Source: Herbaspirillum aquaticum (lineage in GTDB: Bacteria; Pseudomonadota; Gammaproteobacteria; Burkholderiales; Burkholderiaceae_D). Taken from it: a stretch of DNA of 59,569 bases. The notes under the pieces are model-generated. The model was not told the DNA's origin. It ran no database searches and saw only the letters and a program-made list of their open reading frames with translations. Numbering within the stretch: the first letter of the stretch is position 1; every line of letters begins with the position of its first letter. Shown one piece after another: positions 44,728 to 53,701 of the stretch. A program made the translations under genes and the position numbers. Where the stretch lies: positions 1-59,569 of the forward strand of contig NZ_NJGV01000016.1 in NCBI RefSeq assembly GCF_002213425.1, given 5' to 3'.

Positions 44728-45903
44728 TTACTTGCCGGTGTCCTTCATGTTGTCGAACTTGTCGAATTCGACGTTGTAGACCTCGTTGCCGACCTTCTCC
44801 ACCTTGCGTACGTAGACCGTCTGCACGATGTCGCGTGTGGCCGGGTCGATGGCAATCGGGCCGCGCGGGCTGGTGAATTTCATGTTCTTGAGGAGGGCCA
44901 TGGCACGGTCGCCATCGATCTTGCCGTTGAGTTTCTTGCTCACCTCGTAGATGGCGTTCATGCCGTCGTATGCGGCCACGGCCATGAAGTTGGGGCGGCC
45001 CGCGCCGGGATTGGCGGCGGCAAAACTTTTGAGGAAGGCCTTGTTCTCTGGCGAGTCATGCGCGGCCGAATAGTGGAAGCTGGTAATCACGCCCAGCGTG
45101 GAGTCGCCCATGGCGGGCAGCACGTGGTCGTCGGTCAGGTCACCGGTGGCGATGACCTTGATGCCGGCCTCGGCCAGTCCGCGTTCGCGATAGCCCTTCA
45201 TGAAGGCAATGCCCTGCTCGCCTGCCGGCACGAAGATGAACACGGCCTCCGGCTTGGCGTCCTTGATGCGCTGGATGTAGGGCGCGAATTCAGGATTGCG
45301 CAGCGGCACCCGGATCGATTCCAGCACCTGGCCGCCACCGCCCAGGAGGTTGGTCTTGAAAGCGGTCTCGGCATCGATGCCCGGTCCGTAATCGGCCACC
45401 AGGGTGACCACGCGTTTGATGCCGTTCTTGATCGCCCAGGTCGCCATGGGGCCCGAGACCTGTGGCAGCGTCATCGAAAAGCGCGCGATGTAGCTGGACT
45501 TGGTGGTGATGACGGAGCTGGCTGCATTCATGACGATCATCGGCTTCTTCGCTTGTTCAGCGATGGGCGCGACCGCCAGCGCTTCGGGCGTGAGGCCGAA
45601 GCCGGCCAGGAAATCCACCTTGTCGCGCACCACCAGTTCCTGTGCCAGGCGCTTGGCGATCTCAGGCGAAGGACCCGTGGTGTCCTTGATGATGACCTGG
45701 ATTTTCTTGCCCGCGACCGTGTCGCCGTGCTGTGCCATGTAGGCCTTGATGCCGCCTTCCATCTGCTTGCCGTAATCGGCGAAGGGGCCGGAGAAGGCGG
45801 CGATCAGGCCGACCTTGATGGTTTCCTGACCGTATGCCAGCGATGTCAGCAAGCTGGCGGAGGCCGCCATCGCGGCCAGCATTGCGCGTTTTTTCAGTGT
45901 CAT
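44728..45903 (-). CDS. Periplasmic ABC substrate-binding protein, aromatic-acid type
   Basis: A 391-residue exported protein. The signal peptide (AMLAAMAASASLLTSLAYG) precedes ETIKVGLIAAFSGPFADYG, a type I periplasmic binding fold. It is clearly a paralogue of the protein at 58.1 kb (shared KRLAQELV-RDK and GFGLTP-ALA-API patterns) and more distant from the one at 37.9 kb. It stands alone between terminator and operator, so it probably serves one of the two Liv permeases in the window. The ATG at 45903 has AAAGGAGA upstream. It is divergent from the porin, with a strong dyad between them. Confidence 0.9.
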   Translation of the reverse strand: MTLKKRAMLAAMAASASLLTSLAYGQETIKVGLIAAFSGPFADYGKQMEGGIKAYMAQHGDTVAGKKIQVIIKDTTGPSPEIAKRLAQELVVRDKVDFLAGFGLTPEALAVAPIAEQAKKPMIVMNAASSVITTKSSYIARFSMTLPQVSGPMATWAIKNGIKRVVTLVADYGPGIDAETAFKTNLLGGGGQVLESIRVPLRNPEFAPYIQRIKDAKPEAVFIFVPAGEQGIAFMKGYRERGLAEAGIKVIATGDLTDDHVLPAMGDSTLGVITSFHYSAAHDSPENKAFLKSFAAANPGAGRPNFMAVAAYDGMNAIYEVSKKLNGKIDGDRAMALLKNMKFTSPRGPIAIDPATRDIVQTVYVRKVEKVGNEVYNVEFDKFDNMKDTGK

Positions 45904-46072
45904 TTTTTTGTCTCCTTTGTGATTGTGATGAGCGGCGATGCGCGGGCGGTTCTGCTGCCGTCCTGATTGTCGCATCGCCAGTCCGACTGTTGCGGACGGA
46001 CGACGTATCGCTTTCCCTTCCTTGGCTCGCCTTGTTGACAAAGCGTCGGTGCCAACAATAGTATCGCACCAT

Positions 46073-46110
46073 CCGTTCGGTAAACAAACCGATGTTCGCT
46101 TACCGAACGG
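46073..46110. promoter_or_regulatory. Large dyad operator between binding-protein and porin genes
   Basis: CCGTTCGGTAA (46073-46083) and its exact complement TTACCGAACGG (46100-46110) flank 16 bases that hold another GTTCG half-site. The GTTCGGT element also occurs before pcaI (48856), so the IclR/PcaR regulator encoded nearby is the best candidate. It lies 170 bases from the binding-protein start and about 355 from the porin start. The rest of this 561-base gap holds no recognised gene. Confidence 0.6.
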
Positions 46111-46464
46111 CCAATAAAAGTTATAAAAAATAAGAAACAAGCCAGAAACGAGACGCTTCACACTGCGGTGCCCGCCTGGAGGCATCGACCAACTCGCATT
46201 TTGAAACTGACGCCGCAGGCGTCGCAGGCAAGCATGCCGATGGCGCTGACCATGGGGCAGGGGGCTTTTTAGGCCCGCGTTCCGGGACATTGCGTGACGG
46301 CAGCAGGAATTCGCAACAGGCAGTCGCAGTACACCCAGAGGGAGTGACATTACTGGAAGTCACCCGGCCGGCGAGCGGCGAATCGTTGGCGTACGCCTGG
46401 AGGAGGGCGCGCGCCGGCAGCGCACCGGCCATTCACCATTCAATGAAATCAGGAGGAGATGGCA

Positions 46465-47580
46465 ATGACAAGAACAACCACCCTGCGTGCAGTAGCCCTG
46501 GCCGCTGCCGCATGTGCAATGACCGCGGGCGCGGCGGGCTCGGCCATGGCGCAGAGTTCCGTGACCATTTACGGCATCATCGATACCGGCGTGGTCTATA
46601 CCACCAACGCCAATGCCAACGGCAATTCGGTCTTCAAGATGCCGTCGCTGACGGGCAGCTTCCCGTCGCGCATCGGCTTCCGTGGTACGGAAGACCTGGG
46701 CGGCGGACTGCAGGCGATTTTCGTGCTGGAAAGCGGCTTTGCGCCCGACACCGGCGCCATGGGCCAGGGCAACCGCATCTTCGGGCGCCAGTCGTATGTG
46801 GGCTTGAAGAGCGACTGGGGCCAGGTCACGCTGGGCCGCCACATCAACATGACCTACCTCTCTCAGCTCAAGACGGACGTGATGGGCCCCAACATCTTCG
46901 CCATCGGCAGCATCGACCCGTACCTGCCCAATGCACGCAGCGACAACTCCATCGGCTACCTCGGCAGCTTCAGCGGCTTCACGCTGGGTGCGACCTACAG
47001 CTTCGGACGCGATACCTCGGCCACGGGCGGTCCGGCCGCCACCAACTGTGCCGGCGAAGTGGCCGGCAACAGCAAGGCCTGCCGCCAGGTCACGGGCCTG
47101 TTGGGCTATGACGGCAAAGGCTGGGGCGTGACTTCGTCCTATGACATCCTGTACGGCAACACCGGCGCGGCCGGTGGCCTGACCAGCAGCAGCAACAGCG
47201 ACCAGCGCATCACGCTCAACGGCTATTTCATGATCGGTGACGTCAAGATCGGCGGCGGCGTGGTGGATCGTCGCACCCGTGCTGCGGCCAACACCAATAC
47301 CGATTCCGATCTCTACTACCTGGGTGTGAGCTATCCGCTGACCACCACCCTGGTACTAGATGCGCAGGTCTCGCGCCTGAATGTGAAGAACAGCCCCAAT
47401 GACGTGACGCTGTCGGTGGCCCGCCTGACCTACAACCTGTCCAAGCGCACGGCGCTCTATACGTCGCTGGGCTACATCAAGAATGGCGGCACGTCGGCCG
47501 TGGCTGTCGACGCTGGTGGGTCGGTGGGGGCGGGCAAGAACCAGCTGGGCGTGATGTCCGGCATCCGTCACACCTTCTGA
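46465..47580 (+). CDS. Gram-negative porin (OmpC/DcaP-like betaproteobacterial type)
   Basis: A 371-residue outer-membrane protein. The signal peptide (LAAAACAMTAGAAGSAMA) precedes QSSVTIYGIIDTGVVY, the hallmark start of Burkholderiales general porins. PSRIGFRGTEDLGGGLQAIF and FGRQSYVGLKSDWGQVTLGR are family blocks, and the chain ends with GIRHTF, whose terminal Phe is needed for barrel assembly. The ATG at 46465 is preferred because AGGAGG lies 6-8 bases before it; the ATG at 46459 abuts that site. It probably admits aromatic acids through the outer membrane, judging by the divergent binding-protein gene. Confidence 0.93.
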   Translation: MTRTTTLRAVALAAAACAMTAGAAGSAMAQSSVTIYGIIDTGVVYTTNANANGNSVFKMPSLTGSFPSRIGFRGTEDLGGGLQAIFVLESGFAPDTGAMGQGNRIFGRQSYVGLKSDWGQVTLGRHINMTYLSQLKTDVMGPNIFAIGSIDPYLPNARSDNSIGYLGSFSGFTLGATYSFGRDTSATGGPAATNCAGEVAGNSKACRQVTGLLGYDGKGWGVTSSYDILYGNTGAAGGLTSSSNSDQRITLNGYFMIGDVKIGGGVVDRRTRAAANTNTDSDLYYLGVSYPLTTTLVLDAQVSRLNVKNSPNDVTLSVARLTYNLSKRTALYTSLGYIKNGGTSAVAVDAGGSVGAGKNQLGVMSGIRHTF

Positions 47581-47688
47581 TTCTGATCGGTGATGGAAAA
47601 GCAGTCTTGAGGAGGATGGCGCACCAGGATTCTCGAGGGGTGCGCCGACATCCGCAGCATGGCAAAGGCAGGGTCTGCTTTTGTCTTC

Positions 47689-47724
47689 GGTCCGCCTCCC
47701 CGATGGGGAGCGCGGACCTGTTTT
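47689..47724 (+). terminator. Rho-independent terminator after the porin gene
   Basis: GGTCCGC-CTCCCC-gat-GGGGAG-c-GCGGACC (47689-47718) is a long stem with one bulge, followed by TGTTTT. It lies between the convergent porin and regulator genes and overlaps the regulator's stop codon. A second stem (GGCGCACC...GGTGCGCC, 47618-47646) precedes it without a T-run. Confidence 0.75.
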
Positions 47725-48665
47725 CAGGGCAGCAGCACCGACAGGTCCTGTGCGCCACGCAGCAGCACCGGCAGGATCTCTTCTTCCATCTGCGCCACCG
47801 ATACGCGCGCGGCCTGCGCGCCGACGTTCAGTGCGGCCAGCACATTGCCGGAAGCACCACGCACCGGCACGGCGATGGAGCGCAAGCCGACTTCCAGTTC
47901 TTCATCGATGACCGCATAGCCCTGTTCACGCACACCGGCCAGGATGTCGCGCAGGCGCTTCTGCGATACCACGGTCTTGTCGGTGAGGGCGCGCAGCTTG
48001 ACCTTCTCGAAGTAGGCTTTGAGCTGTTCATCCGGCAGGTGCGCCAGCATGGCGCGGCCCAGGGAGGTGCAGTAGGCCGGCAGGCGGCTGCCGGTATTGA
48101 GTGCCACCGACATCACGCGCGAGGTGGCCGAGCGTGCCACGTAGAGCACTTCGTTGTCGTCCAGCACGGCCAGCGAGCAGGACTCGCCGAGCGTGCGGCT
48201 GATGTTGTTCAGGTAGGGCTGTGCAGAAACGGTCAGCGGGGTCGACGAGAGATAGGAGTAGCCCAGCGTCAGGATCTTGGGCCGCAGCGAGAAATTGTTG
48301 ACGTCGGAGTCGGCATAGCCGAGTTGCTTCAAGGTATGCAGGCAACGCCGCACGGCCGCGCGCGGGATACCGGTCTTCTGGCTGATCTGGGCGATGGTCA
48401 GGCTGCGGCGCGAATCGCTGAAGGCGCGGATCACCGCCAGGCCCCGGGCCAGCGAAGTCATGAAGCTGGGGTCGGTGAGGGCATCGATTTCTTCGGCGAT
48501 GGTCAGCTCGCGTTCCGCTCCGGGCGCGTCGGCGGCCGGTTCCTGGTCGCGCGCCTTGCTGCGCCGGGTGGTGGCCGGGGCCGATTTGAGCGACTTGGCG
48601 TCCTTGACGGCAGGAGTGCTCTTGGCGGCGGTCTTGCGGGGCTTGGCAGCAGGGGCGGTGGACAT
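47724..48665 (-). CDS. pcaR: IclR-family regulator of the beta-ketoadipate genes (PcaR-like)
   Basis: A 313-residue IclR protein. A charged Lys/Ala-rich N-terminal extension of about 65 residues, absent from most relatives, precedes the helix-turn-helix (SLTIAQISQKTGIPRAAVRR, about 91-110). The effector domain follows (SCSLAVLDDNEVLYVARSA, LPAYCTSLGRAMLAHLP), matching the PcaR/PcaU/PobR group. PcaR activates pca genes in response to beta-ketoadipate. It is divergent from pcaIJF, with a GTTCG-n5-CGAAC dyad between, the family's known type of site. It likely also acts at 46073-46110. Confidence 0.88.
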   Translation of the reverse strand: MSTAPAAKPRKTAAKSTPAVKDAKSLKSAPATTRRSKARDQEPAADAPGAERELTIAEEIDALTDPSFMTSLARGLAVIRAFSDSRRSLTIAQISQKTGIPRAAVRRCLHTLKQLGYADSDVNNFSLRPKILTLGYSYLSSTPLTVSAQPYLNNISRTLGESCSLAVLDDNEVLYVARSATSRVMSVALNTGSRLPAYCTSLGRAMLAHLPDEQLKAYFEKVKLRALTDKTVVSQKRLRDILAGVREQGYAVIDEELEVGLRSIAVPVRGASGNVLAALNVGAQAARVSVAQMEEEILPVLLRGAQDLSVLLP

Positions 48666-48800
48666 GGGCGCGAATGGACTCTCTGGTCGGGTGGTTCAGG
48701 ACGATGCATCGGCGGCGCGGCTCGGATTTTCCGGCCTGCCTTGAATGCGTCAGGATTTTAACGTTTTGTGCGGCAAGCGAACACATCCTGCGGGTTTTTC

Positions 48801-48870
48801 TTGACGGCCGTCAAGCCGGATCGCTAAACTCTTTTTGTGCGAAAATCAAACATTAGTTCGGTGATCGAAC
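48801..48870 (+). promoter_or_regulatory. pcaI promoter and PcaR-type operator
   Basis: TTGACG (48801-48806) and TAAACT (48825-48830), 18 bases apart, form a possible promoter. The -35 lies inside a perfect 14-base palindrome, TTGACGGCCGTCAA. GTTCGGTGATCGAAC (48856-48870) is an inverted repeat of the PcaR/PcaU binding type. The whole gap between the regulator and pcaI (48666-49029, 364 bases) contains no gene. Confidence 0.55.
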
Positions 48871-49029
48871 ATTCTGGTGCAGGAAACGTCACGCTGCAAA
48901 TGCCGCCGGAATGCCCGTCCACACCGGCAGAGACGAGTCCCAACCGCCTGGCTGAACGGCAGAGAGTGCAAGCTCAGCGAGGCATCCCGCAGGCGCAGCT
49001 GGAAGCGCCGCATCTACAGTGAGAGCAAC

Positions 49030-49704
49030 GTGATCAATAAAATTTCTGACTCTTTGGAGCAGGCGGTCGCTGACATCCATGATGGCGCCACCATCATGAT
49101 CGGTGGCTTCGGCAATGCCGGCATGCCCTCGGCCCTGATCGATGCGCTCATCGCCCAGGGCGCGCGCGACCTGACCATCGTCAACAACAACGCCGGCAAC
49201 GGCGATACGGGCCTGGCCGCGCTGCTCAAGACCAAGCGCGTCAAGAAGATCATCTGTTCCTTCCCGCGCCAGACCGATTCCCACGTCTTCGATGCGCTCT
49301 ACCGCGCCGGCGAAATCGAGCTGGAACTGACCCCGCAAGGCAACCTGGCCGAGCGCATCCGTGCCGCAGGTGCCGGCATCGGCGGTTTCTTCAGCCCGAC
49401 CGGCTACGGCACCATGCTGGCCGAAGGCAAGGAGACGCGCCTCATCGACGGCAAGCACTACGTACTGGAGTCGCCCATCCATGCCGACTTCGCGCTCATC
49501 AAGGCGCTGCGCGGCGACCGCTGGGGCAACCTGGTGTATCGCAAGACGGCGCGCAACTTCGGTCCCATCATGGCCATGGCCGCCAAGGTCACCATCGCGC
49601 AAGTCACCGAGGTGGTGGAACTGGGCCAGCTCGATCCGGAAAACATCATCACGCCCGGCATCTTCGTGCAGCGGATCGTGCAAACCAAGGAGGCACAGCA
49701 ATGA
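49030..49704 (+). CDS. pcaI: 3-oxoadipate CoA-transferase subunit A
   Basis: A 224-residue alpha subunit of a family I CoA transferase. It starts with a helix and TIMIGGFGNAGMPSALID (the GGFGxxGxP motif of CoA binding) and contains GNLAERIRAAGAGIGGFFSPTG. With PcaJ it moves CoA from succinyl-CoA to beta-ketoadipate. The GTG at 49030 begins the family-length protein; upstream the frame runs on without a ribosome site. Its stop overlaps the pcaJ start by 4 bases. It is first in pcaIJF. Confidence 0.93.
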   Translation: MINKISDSLEQAVADIHDGATIMIGGFGNAGMPSALIDALIAQGARDLTIVNNNAGNGDTGLAALLKTKRVKKIICSFPRQTDSHVFDALYRAGEIELELTPQGNLAERIRAAGAGIGGFFSPTGYGTMLAEGKETRLIDGKHYVLESPIHADFALIKALRGDRWGNLVYRKTARNFGPIMAMAAKVTIAQVTEVVELGQLDPENIITPGIFVQRIVQTKEAQQ

Positions 49705-50342
49705 AGCGCTTTACCCGTGAAGAGATCGCCGCCCGCGTGGCGCAGGACATCCCCGAGGGCGCCTACGTGAACCTGGGCATCGGCTTGCCGACCAAGGTGG
49801 CCAACTACCTGCCGGCTGACAAGGAAATCTTCCTGCACAGCGAAAACGGCGTGCTGGGCATGGGCCCGGCCCCGGCCCCCGGCGAAGAAGACGAAGACCT
49901 CATCAATGCCGGCAAGCAGCCGGTGACGCTCCTGACCGGCGGTTCCTACTTCCACCACGCGGATTCGTTCTCGATGATGCGTGGCGGCCACCTGGACATC
50001 TGCGTGCTGGGCGCCTTCCAGGTCTCGGCCAAGGGCGACCTGGCCAACTGGCACACCGGTGCGCCGGACGCCATCCCCGCCGTGGGCGGCGCGATGGACC
50101 TGGCCATCGGCGCCAAGCAGGTGTTCGTGATGATGGACCACCAGACCAAGACCGGCGAAAGCAAGCTGGTGGAGGCCTGCTCCTATCCGCTCACCGGCAT
50201 CGGCTGCGTCAACCGCATCTACACCGACCTGGCCGTCATCGACGTGACCCCGCAAGGCCTGCAGGTGCGCGAGATCGTCGAGGGCCTGTCCTTTGCGCAA
50301 CTGCAGGAACTGACCGGCGCACCGCTGCGCCCGGCGGCCTGA
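49701..50342 (+). CDS. pcaJ: 3-oxoadipate CoA-transferase subunit B
   Basis: A 213-residue beta subunit of the CoA transferase. LHSENGVLGMGP holds the catalytic Glu of the SENG motif, and GIGLPTKVANYLP is the conserved N-terminal block. It acts as a heteromer with PcaI and is translationally coupled to it. Its product, beta-ketoadipyl-CoA, is the substrate of the thiolase encoded 36 bases downstream. Confidence 0.94.
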   Translation: MKRFTREEIAARVAQDIPEGAYVNLGIGLPTKVANYLPADKEIFLHSENGVLGMGPAPAPGEEDEDLINAGKQPVTLLTGGSYFHHADSFSMMRGGHLDICVLGAFQVSAKGDLANWHTGAPDAIPAVGGAMDLAIGAKQVFVMMDHQTKTGESKLVEACSYPLTGIGCVNRIYTDLAVIDVTPQGLQVREIVEGLSFAQLQELTGAPLRPAA

Positions 50343-50378
50343 TTCCGTGACCCATCTCGTTTTCGCTGTGAGGAATGC

Positions 50379-51581
50379 ATGAAAGACGTATTTATCTGTG
50401 ACGCCATCCGTACTCCCATCGGCCGCTACGGCGGTGCGCTCAAGGACGTGCGCGCCGACGACCTGGGCGCCGTGCCGCTGCGCGCGCTCATGGAGCGCAA
50501 CCCGCAGGTGGACTGGAAGGCCGTCGATGACGTGATCTTTGGCTGCGCCAACCAGGCCGGCGAAGACAACCGCAACGTCGCGCGCATGTCGCTGCTGCTC
50601 GCGGGCCTGCCGCAGGAAGTGCCGGGCAGCACCATCAACCGCCTGTGCGGCTCCGGCATGGATGCGCTGGGCACGGCCGCGCGCGCCATCAAGTCCGGTG
50701 AAACGCAGTTGATGATCGCCGGTGGCGTCGAGTCGATGACCCGTGCGCCCTTCGTGATGGGCAAGGCCGATAGCGCCTTCTCGCGCCAGGCGGCGATCCA
50801 GGACACTACCATCGGCTGGCGTTTCGTCAACGCGCTGATGAAGCAGAAGTATGGTGTGGATGCCATGCCCGAGACGGCCGAGAATGTCGCCGTCGATTTC
50901 AAGGTCAGCCGCGAAGACCAGGACCAGTTCGCCGTGCGCAGCCAGGCCAAGGCTGCCGCTGCGCAGGCCAATGGCAACCTGGCCCAGGAAATCGTACCGG
51001 TGGTGATCCCGCAGAAGAAGGGCGATCCGATCACCGTGACCCAGGATGAACATCCGCGTGCGACCAGCATGGAAGCCCTGGCCCGCCTGAAGGGCGTGGT
51101 CAAGCCGGATGGCACCGTCACTGCCGGCAATGCCTCCGGCGTCAACGACGGTGCCTGCGCCTTGCTGCTGGCCAGTGCCGACGCCGTGGAGAAATACCAG
51201 CTCAAGCCGCGCGCCCGCATCCTGGGCATGGCCACTGCCGGTGTCGCACCGCGCATCATGGGCATGGGTCCGGCCCCGGCCAGCAAGAAAGTGCTGGCGC
51301 AACTGGGCATGACGATTGACCAGATGGACGTGATCGAACTCAACGAGGCCTTCGCCTCGCAAGGCCTGGCCGTGCTGCGCGAACTGGGCGTGGCCGATGA
51401 TGACGCACGCGTCAATCCGAACGGCGGCGCCATCGCCCTGGGCCATCCGCTGGGCATGAGCGGTGCGCGCCTGGTGACCACCGCCACCTACCAGCTGGAG
51501 CGCACCGGTGGCCGCTATGCGCTGTGCACCATGTGCATCGGCGTGGGGCAGGGCATCGCGATGGTGATCGAGCGCGTGTGA
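50379..51581 (+). CDS. pcaF: 3-oxoadipyl-CoA thiolase
   Basis: A 400-residue thiolase. The nucleophile is in NRLCGSGMDALG (about Cys90), with ELNEAFASQ, ALGHPLGMSG and CIGVGQG completing the active site. The start KDVFICDAIRTPIGRYGGAL is characteristic of PcaF/PaaJ. It splits beta-ketoadipyl-CoA into succinyl-CoA and acetyl-CoA, the last step of the protocatechuate and catechol routes. It ends the pcaIJF group; a 249-base gap without a gene follows. Confidence 0.94.
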   Translation: MKDVFICDAIRTPIGRYGGALKDVRADDLGAVPLRALMERNPQVDWKAVDDVIFGCANQAGEDNRNVARMSLLLAGLPQEVPGSTINRLCGSGMDALGTAARAIKSGETQLMIAGGVESMTRAPFVMGKADSAFSRQAAIQDTTIGWRFVNALMKQKYGVDAMPETAENVAVDFKVSREDQDQFAVRSQAKAAAAQANGNLAQEIVPVVIPQKKGDPITVTQDEHPRATSMEALARLKGVVKPDGTVTAGNASGVNDGACALLLASADAVEKYQLKPRARILGMATAGVAPRIMGMGPAPASKKVLAQLGMTIDQMDVIELNEAFASQGLAVLRELGVADDDARVNPNGGAIALGHPLGMSGARLVTTATYQLERTGGRYALCTMCIGVGQGIAMVIERV

Positions 51582-51830
51582 TGCGTTCGGGATGGCGCGG
51601 CCGGGTAGCCATGCCGCGCCATCCGTGAAGATCGCAAGGGTCTTCGTGAAAATTGATCAAGCATGAATTGAGGCAGGCGCAGCACAATAGAAAAATAATT
51701 TATATCGATTCCGGAGCAGCCAAAAAAACAGAGCTGCAGGACAGAAGGAGACAAACCGCATCATGCATCCGCATCATGACTGCGCGCCGCGTTCGGCTGC
51801 GCCCGCCCGTCCTTGCCGGGGAGGTGTGCC

Positions 51831-52697
51831 ATGCTAGGCAACTTCCTTGGCGTGCTCTTCGATGGCATTGCCTATGGCAGCCTCCTGTTCCTCATCAGCG
51901 TGGGCCTGTCGGTGACGATGGGAATGATGAACTTCATCAACCTCGCCCACGGTGCCTTCGCCATGCTGGGCGGCTATGTCTGCGTGACGCTGCTCAATCG
52001 CATCGGCGTTCCCTTCCTGGCGACCCTGCCGCTGGCTTTCATCGCGGCCGCCTTAGTCGGCCTGATCCTTGAACGTTCCCTCTATCGCCGTCTCTACAAG
52101 GCCAGCCACCTGGACCAGGTGCTGTTTTCCATCGGCCTGACCTTCATGGCCGTGGCCGGGGCCACCTGGCAATGGGGGCCGACCCAGCAGCCTGTCGTGC
52201 TGCCGGATTGGCTGCGCGGACAGGTCTCGTTGCTGGGGCTGGATGTCGGGGCGTACCGCGTCTTCCTGATCGGCGTGGTGGTGATCGTCACGGTGGCGCT
52301 GGGGCTCTTGATCGAGCGCACGCGTTTCGGTGCGCAGATCCGCGCTTCGGTCGACAACCAGGTGGCGGCGGCAGGGCTGGGCATCAATGTCAGCCGCGTG
52401 TTCAGCCTGACCTTTGCGCTCGGATCGGGCCTCGCCGGCCTCGGTGGCGGCCTGGGCATTGACGTGCTCGGGCTGGACCCGACCTTCCCGGTCAAGTACA
52501 TGGTCTACTTCCTGCTGGTGGTGGCCGTGGGCGGGGCCGGTACCATCAAGGGGCCGCTGCTGGCCGCGCTGATCCTGGGCGTGTTCGATGTCGCCGGAAA
52601 ATATTATGTGCCGGAGATCGGCGCCTTCGTCATCTACGGCCTGATGGTGGTGTTGCTGATCCTGTTCCCGGCCGGACTGATGCGGAGGCGCGGATGA
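51831..52697 (+). CDS. livH: LivH-type ABC permease, second system
   Basis: A 288-residue permease with about eight membrane segments, starting LGVLFDGIAYGSLLFLISVG with the LivH block MGMMNFINLAHGAFAMLGGY. The ATG at 51831 follows GGGGAGG by 6 bases; an ATG at 51813 lies 6 codons earlier without a site. It begins a tightly overlapping livHMGF set. Because vanAB and a matching binding protein follow, vanillate or a related methoxylated acid is the likely substrate. Confidence 0.92.
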   Translation: MLGNFLGVLFDGIAYGSLLFLISVGLSVTMGMMNFINLAHGAFAMLGGYVCVTLLNRIGVPFLATLPLAFIAAALVGLILERSLYRRLYKASHLDQVLFSIGLTFMAVAGATWQWGPTQQPVVLPDWLRGQVSLLGLDVGAYRVFLIGVVVIVTVALGLLIERTRFGAQIRASVDNQVAAAGLGINVSRVFSLTFALGSGLAGLGGGLGIDVLGLDPTFPVKYMVYFLLVVAVGGAGTIKGPLLAALILGVFDVAGKYYVPEIGAFVIYGLMVVLLILFPAGLMRRRG

Positions 52698-53701
52698 ACA
52701 GCGCAAGCACTTCAACCCGATCGGCCGCACGGCCGGTACTGCGCCTGCCCAATGATCGCTGGACTCCATTGGAAATCGTCTTCTGGCTGATGCCGGTGGC
52801 GGCGTATTTCGTCTTCCCCGATTACCTGGTGCTGATCAGCCAGATCATGATCGTAGGTCTTTTCGCCGTCTCGCTGGACCTGATCCTGGGCTATGCGGGC
52901 ATCGTTTCGCTGGGGCATGCCGCCTTCTTCGGCCTGGGCGCCTATACGGCCGGTCTGCTGGCCGTCCATGGCTGGGGCGAGCCGATCACGGGGCTCCTGC
53001 TGGCGGGCATGGTGGCGGCCATTGCCGGTTTCCTGGTGAGCTTCCTGGTGGTGCGCGGAGCAGATCTCACGCGGCTGATGGTGACGCTGGGCATCGGCCT
53101 GATGCTGTTCGAGGCGGCCAACAAGGCGGCCTTCATTACCGGTGGCGTGGATGGTTTGTCGGGCATGGTGATGGGCAAGATCTTCGGTGTCTTCGAGTTC
53201 GATCTCAACGGGCGGGTGGCTTATGGCTACAGCTTCGCGGTGCTGTTGCTGCTGTTCGTGGTGCTGCGGCGGATGGTGAATTCACCCTTCGGCTTGGGCC
53301 TGCGCGGCATCCGCGAAGGTGGCCGTCGCATGCCGGCCATCGGTGCGGACGTCAATCGCCGGCTGGTGGTGATCTTTACCGTGGCCGCTGCGGTGGCCGG
53401 TGTGGCCGGTGCTCTGCTGGCGCAGACCACGCAGTTCGTCGGGCTGGATGTGCTGGGTTTCCCGCGGTCGGCCGAGTTGCTCATCATCCTGGTGCTGGGC
53501 GGCACCGGTCGCCTCTATGGCGGACTGGTCGGTGCACTGGTCTACATGCTGGCGCAGGATTATCTGTCCGGCCTCAATCCGGCCTACTGGCAATTCTGGA
53601 TCGGCCTGCTGCTGATCGTCATCGTTCTCTTTGCGCGCGGTGGCCTGCTCGGCGGGCTGGCCGTGCTGCGTGACAAGCTCTTCAAGGGAGGCCGCGCATG
53701 A
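52694..53701 (+). CDS. livM: LivM-type ABC permease, second system
   Basis: A 335-residue permease with about nine membrane segments. GYAGIVSLGHAAFFGLGAYT is the LivM signature. The C-terminal segments end FARGGLLGGLAVL, as usual for the family. It overlaps livH and livG by 4 bases on each side, so the four subunits are coupled. Unlike the 35-kb system, its ATPase partner is a separate gene. Confidence 0.92.
   Translation: MNSASTSTRSAARPVLRLPNDRWTPLEIVFWLMPVAAYFVFPDYLVLISQIMIVGLFAVSLDLILGYAGIVSLGHAAFFGLGAYTAGLLAVHGWGEPITGLLLAGMVAAIAGFLVSFLVVRGADLTRLMVTLGIGLMLFEAANKAAFITGGVDGLSGMVMGKIFGVFEFDLNGRVAYGYSFAVLLLLFVVLRRMVNSPFGLGLRGIREGGRRMPAIGADVNRRLVVIFTVAAAVAGVAGALLAQTTQFVGLDVLGFPRSAELLIILVLGGTGRLYGGLVGALVYMLAQDYLSGLNPAYWQFWIGLLLIVIVLFARGGLLGGLAVLRDKLFKGGRA

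Noticed and set aside
49458..51446. 662-residue minus-strand frame opposite pcaIJF
   Set aside because: It is a codon-bias shadow of three well-identified genes.
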